DNA of 6,096 bases, from contig JAFTLM010000165.1 of assembly GCA_017455945.1 (NCBI GenBank), positions 1 through 6,096 on the forward strand. The letters run 5' to 3'. Origin of the DNA: Clostridia bacterium. Its GTDB lineage: Bacteria; Bacillota; Clostridia; Oscillospirales; CAG-272. Made by a program: the position numbers and the translations under genes. The notes beneath the pieces are model-generated. The model was not told where the DNA came from. It did not search any database and saw nothing but the letters and a program-made list of their open reading frames with translations. Of this stretch, positions 1 through 4,224 are shown one piece after another; position 1 is the stretch's first letter; each line of letters starts with the position of its first letter.

Positions 1-1396
1 CAACCGCACCCATTGCTTTAAGTGCGCCTACCGAGCCACCGTATCCAAGAGCCAATTCTGCAATCTTGCCTTTTTGACGGAGATGACCGTTTACACCGTT
101 CTTTTCAACGGGAACACCGAACATCTGACTTGCAGATGCACAGTAGATGTCACCACCTTTTTCAAATACATCAAGACGCCACTCCTCGCCTGCATACCAA
201 GCAATGACTCTAGCCTCGATAGCGGAAAAGTCCGATACGATAAACCTATGTCCCTTGGCGGGAACGAAAGCCGTTCTTATAAGCTCGGATAATACACTTG
301 AGATATTGCCGTAGCATTCCTCGATGGCGTTATAGTCATTGGCTTTTATACACGCTCTCGCACCCGCAAGATCTGATAGATGGTTTTGCGGAAGGTTCTG
401 GACTTGAATGAGTCTGCCTGAATATCTACCCGTGCGGTTTGCACCATAGAATTGGATAAGTCCCCTCGCACGGCTATCTGCACATACGGCATTACGCATA
501 GCGATATATTTTTTCACGCTTGATTTTGCTAGCTCTTGACGGAGTTTCAAGATTTCCTCTACATTGCCCGTTGCATCTTGGAGTAACCTTTGCACCTCGC
601 TCTTTGAGAGGGAATGCACCGCCTGTCCCTGTTCCACAAGCCAAGCCTTGAGCTGCGCCGGGGAGTTGGGGTTGTCTATACCCGTTATGCCTTTTGCCTT
701 ACGCTCGGCTGCCGAGGTGTTGACCTCGTCACAGGTAATTGCGTGTTCTACGAAATCCATATCAAGGGCAATGCCTAAATCGTTGATTCTTTGGTCGAGG
801 TGGTAATTGTCCCATTCGGTATCGGATACGGGGAAAACGGAAATAATGCGTTGAATATTCATTTCCGCCTCAACGTCACGCTCGTTATAATCTTTGAATA
901 AATCCCACTTTTCAGGGTTATGGTAAGGATAGTTTCTTGTCCTATGACCGTTTGCGGCAGTAGGTTCACAAGGCTTGCAGAAATAACGAATAAGCTCCTT
1001 ACCGAAGGTCAGCTTTTTCTTCTCAATGCCGAGAACCTCACCCACCTTTTCAAGGGATAAAGGTAAACCGAGCGTTGCCGCCCACACCATCGTGCAGTAC
1101 CAAGAATCGGGACTAAGGTAAGTACCCGTCTGCAAGCCGAGAAATCTTGACAGGCAAATACGCTCAAATTGAGCATTAAAAGCGAATTTTTTAATATTAC
1201 TATCGGTCAAAGCGGCAATAATATCGGCAGGGATTTTCTCACCACAGGCAAGGTCAACCACACGAGTTTCACCACCGTCTACCGAATAGCCAAAAAGCAG
1301 AATCTCAAAATCCTCGCTCTCCACGTAACGATAAACGCCCGCTTTGGCAAGGTCGACACTGCTATAAGTTTCTATATCTATTGAAATTGTTTTCAT
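1..1396 (-). CDS. Phage-type family A DNA polymerase with 3'-5' exonuclease domain (3' part beyond the window)
   Basis: Template-directed DNA synthesis with proofreading for replication of the element. The window holds the first 465 residues; the reading frame is open to the left edge, so the C-terminus is missing. The N-terminal proofreading exonuclease looks intact: ExoI D7-x-E9, ExoII N74-A-Q-F-E78, ExoIII Y170-x3-D174. In the polymerase part, motif A is D389-F-S-A-I-E-A-R-V and motif B runs from R440 through K444 to Y452-G453. The O-helix position that is Phe667 in Taq is Leu448 here. Motif C (His-Asp) should lie beyond position 1. There is no 5'-3' exonuclease domain at the N-terminus, as is usual for phage polymerases of about 650 residues. 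The ATG at 1394-1396 has AGGAAGG (1405-1411) 8 nt upstream. It is the last visible gene of the operon, 61 bp after the SSB gene. Family assignment is secure; the exact subfamily is from memory. Confidence 0.96.
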   Translation of the reverse strand, partial: MKTISIDIETYSSVDLAKAGVYRYVESEDFEILLFGYSVDGGETRVVDLACGEKIPADIIAALTDSNIKKFAFNAQFERICLSRFLGLQTGTYLSPDSWYCTMVWAATLGLPLSLEKVGEVLGIEKKKLTFGKELIRYFCKPCEPTAANGHRTRNYPYHNPEKWDLFKDYNERDVEAEMNIQRIISVFPVSDTEWDNYHLDQRINDLGIALDMDFVEHAITCDEVNTSAAERKAKGITGIDNPNSPAQLKAWLVEQGQAVHSLSKSEVQRLLQDATGNVEEILKLRQELAKSSVKKYIAMRNAVCADSRARGLIQFYGANRTGRYSGRLIQVQNLPQNHLSDLAGARACIKANDYNAIEECYGNISSVLSELIRTAFVPAKGHRFIVSDFSAIEARVIAWYAGEEWRLDVFEKGGDIYCASASQMFGVPVEKNGVNGHLRQKGKIAELALGYGGSVGALKAMGAV

Positions 1397-1418
1397 TGAA
1401 TTTTCCTTCCTTTTGAGG

Positions 1419-1460
1419 TAAGGGCGAAAGGTTGCCCCCTCGCCCCCAGTTTTGCCCTTA
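1419..1460 (-). repeat. Inverted repeat enclosing G-runs between SSB and polymerase genes
   Basis: The arms TAAGGGC and GCCCTTA (1454-1460 and 1419-1425) are a perfect 7-bp inverted repeat. The upstream arm includes the stop codon of the SSB gene. The enclosed mRNA-strand segment carries two GGGGG runs (1443-1447 and 1435-1439). No U-tract follows, so it is not an intrinsic terminator. It ends 8 bp before the polymerase ribosome binding site. A role in mRNA processing, or in setting polymerase translation lower than SSB, is possible but is inference. Confidence 0.5.
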
Positions 1461-2009
1461 GTTGCCGAACAGTTCATCGTGGGGCAACTCATCAAACTCC
1501 TTGGTCGCATCGGTCTTACCGCCCAAAGGTTCGCCGTCACGCACCTTCTGGATGTTACCAAGACCACAAGCGATGCCTTTATTACCGTTAGAGTTGAATG
1601 CATAGAAGTTGAGAGAAACCCTCGCATACACACCGCTATACACCTCACTACGGTCAAGGATAGGCTGCACTCTGACATCTACGATTTGAGGTGCGTTAAT
1701 GCTATTTGCGTTTACAAAATAAGCATTCGCATATGCCTCGTCATCCTCACGTTCGATATCCCCGTCACGAAGGGGAAGCTTGATTGCCGCCCTATTGGGT
1801 CTTTTGCCACCGAACTTGCCGATGCCTTCCTCAATTGCTGCATCGATAGCAGCGTTGATTTTTGCTACGGTTTCCGTGTCGCTCTTGGGAATGATAACGG
1901 AAACGCTATACTTGGGAGTTGCGCCTTCGGTGGGTGCTTTAGGCTCCCATACGTTTGCATAAGAAAGTCTTACTAAACCTGTTACTACTTTTGTCTTATT
2001 TATTGCCAT
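1458..2009 (-). CDS. DUF2815 / Enc34-type phage single-strand DNA-binding protein
   Basis: A 183-residue protein of the DUF2815 family, also known by its phage member Enc34, which binds single-stranded DNA through an OB fold. It probably coats ssDNA during replication or recombination in the cytoplasm. Recognisable features are the N-terminal segment LVRLSYANVWEPKAP, the strand KYSVSVIIPKSD, a central basic KFGGKRPNR stretch, and the late strand SGVYARVSLNFYAF. The tail is acidic (DELPHDELFGN), like the acidic C-termini by which SSB proteins contact partners; that functional parallel is inference. The start ATG at 2007-2009 has AAAAGGAG (2020-2027) 10 nt upstream. That site lies inside the end of the nuclease gene, whose stop is only 2 bp away, so the two are probably translationally coupled. 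The polymerase follows. Family call is by recognition of sequence and gene order. Confidence 0.9.
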   Translation of the reverse strand: MAINKTKVVTGLVRLSYANVWEPKAPTEGATPKYSVSVIIPKSDTETVAKINAAIDAAIEEGIGKFGGKRPNRAAIKLPLRDGDIEREDDEAYANAYFVNANSINAPQIVDVRVQPILDRSEVYSGVYARVSLNFYAFNSNGNKGIACGLGNIQKVRDGEPLGGKTDATKEFDELPHDELFGN

Positions 2010-2011
2010 AA

Positions 2012-3151
2012 TTAAAAATCTCCTTTTATTTCATCGAATTCGTTTTTTGCCGATACATTGATTGCGGGGCGCTTGTCTGTATCGGGAACAAGCGTTGGTT
2101 TGCCTTGGGGTTTCGTTATCAAACCACCGAGGATTTGTGTGAAGTCCTTTTTACCCATCAGCTTTTCCATCTCGGTTATGCTAATAAGCGTGTGTTTGAA
2201 GATGTCGTGATACCCGGCGGACTCCGCTGCCTTTATCACCTCTTGTTCATCGGCATACTTTCTTACCGACCTGCCTTCAACGAGTTTGAAGCCTTGCCAC
2301 TCCTTACCACCAAGAGCCTGTGTAAGCGCATATTCCTGTATTTCGTCCGCCCATTTCTTGATGTCGGGGAGCTTTGCCAAGACACCTTCAATCTCGGCAT
2401 CGGTGAGTAGCGGCGGGAGCTTGAACTCTCCTTGTGCCAGCCTTAGCTTGTCTTCTGCTCTTGCTCGGCACTTTGTTGCCGCCTTGCAAAATAGGCACCA
2501 TTCGCCCGGACAATAACTGCCTTCACCCTTGTATGCCATTTCTGCCTTGGGTTTTAGTTCCTTTTCTGCCCATTTCCTAAGTTTGCAAGCCGTGGTTTCC
2601 CAGGTTGAGCAATTGTCCCTTCGGGGTTGGAAAATCGTGAGTTTGACCTTTTTTATTTGATACTGCTCATCGAACTTTTGTAGCCCGCCGAGGGAATAAA
2701 GTTTCATTTGCGGGTTATCTTCTGCCTCCACAAGCACACCTTGACCGTACTTGAAATCAATGATGTGCAGCCTGCCACGGCTAACGATAATCGCATCACC
2801 TGTACCGTAACCTTCGGGAACGAAACAAGAAAAGTCGAGTCGCTGTTCTATAAGGACTTGGGCATCAGGGTCGCGCCTACGTTCCTTTAAGAACTGCTCA
2901 TACACAAAGTCCGCGTAATCGTCCGTGTGCATTTCCATTTCATCACTATCCCAGACGGATACGGGTCTTTCACTGCGGAGCTTTAACCTGCGTTTGAGCT
3001 TATGCTCTGCCAGGGCATGTGCCGCTGAACCCTCCGATGCAGCCGCCGTAGTTCTATCCTCAAACTCAAGCTCAAGTCGAGCAGACGGATTGCAATTTAA
3101 CCAACGGTGGGATGCCGATGCAGAAAGCAATGCGTGTTGATTAGGTGGCAT
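2012..3151 (-). CDS. DUF2800 RecB/Cas4-like PD-(D/E)XK nuclease with probable Fe-S cluster
   Basis: A 379-residue member of the DUF2800 family, found in Firmicutes phage replication modules and related to the RecB/AddB/Cas4 nuclease fold. Likely role: metal-dependent DNA end processing for recombination or replication. Visible core residues are E40-G-x3-H45 (SEGSAAHALAEH), D119 in GTGDAI, the D132-F-K134 signature in LHIIDFKYGQG, and Q148-x2-Y152 in NPQMKLY. C219-x2-C222-x5-C228 plus the early C20 reproduce the four-cysteine spacing that holds a 4Fe-4S cluster in Cas4 and AddB. I chose the ATG at 3149-3151 because a near-perfect ribosome binding site (3157-3166) precedes it and the family sequence begins MPPNQHALLSASASHRWLNC. 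The frame is open up to an ATG at 3208, but those 19 extra residues lie within the upstream gene. It overlaps the small gene before it by 11 bp and ends 2 bp before the SSB gene. Confidence 0.92.
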   Translation of the reverse strand: MPPNQHALLSASASHRWLNCNPSARLELEFEDRTTAAASEGSAAHALAEHKLKRRLKLRSERPVSVWDSDEMEMHTDDYADFVYEQFLKERRRDPDAQVLIEQRLDFSCFVPEGYGTGDAIIVSRGRLHIIDFKYGQGVLVEAEDNPQMKLYSLGGLQKFDEQYQIKKVKLTIFQPRRDNCSTWETTACKLRKWAEKELKPKAEMAYKGEGSYCPGEWCLFCKAATKCRARAEDKLRLAQGEFKLPPLLTDAEIEGVLAKLPDIKKWADEIQEYALTQALGGKEWQGFKLVEGRSVRKYADEQEVIKAAESAGYHDIFKHTLISITEMEKLMGKKDFTQILGGLITKPQGKPTLVPDTDKRPAINVSAKNEFDEIKGDF

Positions 3152-3347
3152 TCTTTTCACCCCCTTTACCCTGGGGTTCGCAGATGGTGATGCTATCGAC
3201 CATATCACCCGGCACGATGACCATTACCTTGCGGGTCTCGCCAAAGAGCTTTTTAAGTAGTCGCTCCTTGACGGACACCGTCTTGCAGGAAACCATACCG
3301 TCTTTCTGCGGGGTCTTTGAAACATTGATTTTGAGATTATGTTTTAT
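3141..3347 (-). CDS. Small conserved phage-operon protein, 68 aa, apparent ATA start
   Basis: I recognise this as the small protein of unknown function that typically precedes DUF2800 in Clostridia mobile elements; no biochemical role can be given. Its N-terminus is xKHNLKINVSKTPQKDG, followed by a basic stretch VKERLLKKLFGETRK and a beta-rich VMVIVPGDMVDSITI. There is no signal peptide or membrane segment. The odd feature is the start. The frame is closed upstream by TAA at 3390-3392, and between that stop and codon 18 there is no ATG, GTG or TTG. A strong AAAGGAGG (3356-3363) sits 8 nt from ATA at 3345-3347, exactly where relatives, as I recall them, have ATG. Alternatives are ATA at 3351-3353, too close to the ribosome binding site, or the internal ATG at 3294-3296, which would remove 17 residues and has no good ribosome binding site. 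The end overlaps the DUF2800 start by 11 bp. Confidence 0.75.
   Translation of the reverse strand: MKHNLKINVSKTPQKDGMVSCKTVSVKERLLKKLFGETRKVMVIVPGDMVDSITICEPQGKGGEKNAT
3157..3166 (-). promoter_or_regulatory. Ribosome binding site of the DUF2800 gene
   Basis: AAGGGGGTGA differs from the full anti-Shine-Dalgarno complement AAGGAGGTGA at one base, which can still form a G-U pair. It is 5 nt from the ATG at 3151 and fixes that start over the upstream in-frame ATG at 3208. It lies within the coding region of the preceding small gene. Confidence 0.8.
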
Positions 3348-3355
3348 TTTTATTT

Positions 3356-3363
3356 CCTCCTTT
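3356..3363 (-). promoter_or_regulatory. Ribosome binding site pointing to an ATA start codon
   Basis: AAAGGAGG is a strong Shine-Dalgarno match. The codon at the normal 8-nt spacing is ATA (3345-3347), not ATG. The nearest ATG downstream (3323-3325) is in another frame, 30 nt away, and opens only an arginine-rich 33-codon frame. Confidence 0.8.
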
Positions 3364-3415
3364 GAAGGCTCGTTTCGTGTTGTCCTTCGTTATACGGAGA
3401 AAACAAGGGTCATTT

Positions 3416-3817
3416 TCAAGGGGTGTTTTCAAAAAAAGTTTGAAATTTTTTCTGCACCTGCTTTAAGGTTTCTTTTACGGACATCCAAGAGGCACCTTCC
3501 GCCCTTGCAACATCGGACAGGGACATACCGTCCATAAGCATTTTTACTCGTCTGCGTTGCACCTCGGTCAAGGTTGCAAGGAACTGCGCCACACGGTTTT
3601 CTTCCTCTTTATTTGTATAGAGGGTGTCTGGGGTGTCCTGATCTGCAAAGTCCAAGCCTTCATACAGGAGCTTGTCTATTGAAAAAGGACAGTGATAACG
3701 CATTTTGCGTTCATAGTTTTCTTCTTGACGTCGGCTTGCCGTGATGTACTCACCAAGAGCCTCGTCCACTTCGACTTCACTTTTTGTGCCGTCTGCAAAT
3801 TGATAGATAATTTTCAT
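3416..3817 (-). CDS. Sigma-70 region 4-like transcriptional regulator
   Basis: A 133-residue protein resembling the small sigma-70-family proteins that open replication operons in Firmicutes mobile elements. The C-terminal part, from LTEVQRRRVKMLMDG through LSDVARAEGASWMSVKETLKQ to VQKKF (about 83-125), has the form of a region 4 helix-turn-helix, which binds the -35 element. The N-terminal half begins MKIIYQFADGTKSEVEVDEA and has a CPFSID segment (43-48). There is no clear region 2, so it may be an accessory activator or adaptor rather than a full sigma factor. The ATG at 3815-3817 has GAGGT (3824-3828) 6 nt upstream. The frame is also open up to an ATG at 3880 inside the leader terminator, giving a possible 21-residue extension. 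It is the first ordinary gene after the leader RNA and precedes the 68-residue gene by 68 bp, so it may regulate its own operon. Confidence 0.8.
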   Translation of the reverse strand: MKIIYQFADGTKSEVEVDEALGEYITASRRQEENYERKMRYHCPFSIDKLLYEGLDFADQDTPDTLYTNKEEENRVAQFLATLTEVQRRRVKMLMDGMSLSDVARAEGASWMSVKETLKQVQKKFQTFFENTP

Positions 3818-3860
3818 TTTTGTACCTCGTTTGACTTTTGAATTTCTCAAAACGGGATAC

Positions 3861-3898
3861 AAAAAAGAGCCTACGGTCATATACCAACCATAGGCTCT
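3861..3898 (-). terminator. Intrinsic terminator in the operon leader (attenuator)
   Basis: On the minus strand AGAGCCTATGGT (3887-3898) pairs with ACCGTAGGCTCT (3866-3877), giving 12 pairs including one wobble, with a 9-nt loop. The U-tract runs to 3861. It stands 44 bp upstream of the sigma-like gene and downstream of the only promoter I can see, so it would stop most transcripts before the operon unless overridden. Confidence 0.85.
3877..3891 (-). CDS. Four-codon leader reading frame (MVGI) inside the terminator
   Basis: ATG (3889-3891) to TGA (3877-3879) encodes Met-Val-Gly-Ile. AGGAG (3897-3901) lies 5 nt upstream, a good ribosome binding site. Its stop overlaps the ATG at 3878-3880 in an ATGA arrangement, and that second ATG is in frame with the sigma-like gene. 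A ribosome here would sit on the 5' arm and loop of the terminator hairpin, so translation could favour read-through. Whether it is translated is unknown; such short frames also occur by chance. Confidence 0.4.
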   Translation of the reverse strand: MVGI

Positions 3899-3933
3899 CC
3901 TGGAAAAAGGCGCAGCAAAAGTACGGTGGTATA
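3880..3933 (-). promoter_or_regulatory. Predicted antiterminator helix competing with the leader terminator
   Basis: In the transcript TATACCACCGTA (3922-3933) can pair with TATGGTTGGTATA (3880-3892), giving 12 pairs with one G-U and one bulged U. The second segment is made of the inner half of the terminator's 5' arm and most of its loop, so the two helices exclude each other. The hexamer ACCGTA occurs both in the upstream strand and in the terminator's 3' arm, the usual sign of competing partners. Pairing was worked out by eye; no energies were calculated. Confidence 0.65.
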
Positions 3934-4055
3934 CAATTTCGCTTTCCGCCGCGTTTCCACGGAAGAAAATTACTCTATGTATCCCATCGTCTTTTAATGG
4001 CCACTCAAAGACTATTTGAGATTGAATTTTATGCAGTTTTTCTTACTGCACCTTT

Positions 4056-4064
4056 ATTATAACA
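4056..4064 (-). promoter_or_regulatory. Extended -10 promoter for the leader and replication operon
   Basis: TGTTATAAT contains a consensus -10 hexamer TATAAT (4056-4061) preceded by the TGn extension. No good -35 hexamer is present at 16-18 bp; the segment there is CGCAGC (4079-4084). Upstream DNA is A/T-rich. Transcription would begin near 4049-4050. The lack of a -35 box suggests reliance on the extended -10 or on an activator. Confidence 0.7.
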
Positions 4065-4080
4065 AAGTGAAATTTTTGGC

Positions 4081-4098
4081 TGCGTAAAAAAATACGCA
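4081..4098. repeat. 18-bp palindrome, candidate operator (copy 1)
   Basis: TGCGTA and TACGCA flank a 6-bp A-rich centre. It matches copy 2 (4199-4216) at 15 of 18 positions. It covers the -35 region and just upstream of the leader promoter, a normal place for repressor or activator binding. The binding protein is unknown; the neighbouring Xre-domain metallopeptidase or the sigma-like protein are candidates by position only. Confidence 0.5.
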
Positions 4099-4121
4099 CC
4101 GTTTTTCCTGCAAAAAGGCAT

Positions 4122-4169
4122 AAAAAAAACCCTATGCACTTACTTAGCGTTCTAAGTAGTACATAGGGT
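4122..4169 (-). terminator. Strong intrinsic terminator after the metallopeptidase gene
   Basis: The outer stem ACCCTATG/CATAGGGT (8 bp) continues through three more pairs and a bulged A into TACTTAG/CTAAGTA, with an AACG loop and 8 U residues after the stem. It lies 55 bp past the stop of the metallopeptidase gene and isolates it from the replication operon. The other strand has only a broken U-run, so activity should be mainly on the minus strand. Confidence 0.9.
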
Positions 4170-4198
4170 CTTATTTCGTTAATTATTTAATTGAAAAA

Positions 4199-4216
4199 TG
4201 CGTAAAAATTTCCGCA
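4199..4216. repeat. 18-bp palindrome, candidate operator (copy 2)
   Basis: TGCGTAAAAATTTCCGCA is the imperfect second copy of the motif at 4081-4098, with the same TGCG...CGCA ends and the same length. It lies 8 bp after the metallopeptidase stop codon and before the terminator. On the minus strand it also forms a weak 4-bp hairpin followed by five U residues, so a minor termination role is an alternative. Confidence 0.4.
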
Positions 4217-4224
4217 CAACTTTT

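Larger units (their letters stand above)
3861..4050 (-). ncRNA. Structured leader RNA of the replication operon
   Basis: A predicted 5' leader of about 190 nt from a start near 4050 to the terminator U-tract. Elements in order: hairpin TGCAGT/ACTGCA (4032-4050); two mutually exclusive hairpins, CTCAAA/TTTGAG (4004-4020) and GTCTTT/AAAGAC (3989-4012); hairpin CCGTG-GAAA-CGCGG with a GNRA-type tetraloop (3949-3962), extended by TTTC/GAAA across an internal loop (3943-3968); the antiterminator strand (3922-3933); and the terminator. A tiny frame MGYIE (3970-3987) lacks a good ribosome binding site. No named riboswitch class, T-box or tRNA is recognisable. It could act as an attenuator in cis, or its terminated form could act as a small RNA. 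Confidence 0.6.

Noticed and set aside
1452..1976. A 174-codon plus-strand frame opposite the SSB gene
   Set aside because: It is the shadow of a recognisable DUF2815 gene, has no convincing ribosome binding site and no familiar sequence.
3152..3208. Longer start (ATG at 3208) for the DUF2800 gene
   Set aside because: The extra 19 residues lie inside the upstream small gene, are not family-like, and the ribosome binding site favours the ATG at 3151.
3227..3325. 33-codon minus-strand frame starting at ATG 3325
   Set aside because: Arginine-rich and in a different frame from the conserved small protein; its ATG is about 30 nt from the ribosome binding site, and the sequence is explained by the overlapping frame.
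3836..3852. Inverted repeat TTTTGA/TCAAAA between the leader terminator and the sigma-like gene
   Set aside because: A short A/T-rich 6-bp stem of the kind expected by chance; it does not cover the ribosome binding site at 3824-3828.
3899..4050. tRNA, T-box or known riboswitch in the leader
   Set aside because: I saw no cloverleaf, no T-box sequence and none of the conserved riboswitch cores I know, so I describe it only as an unclassified leader.
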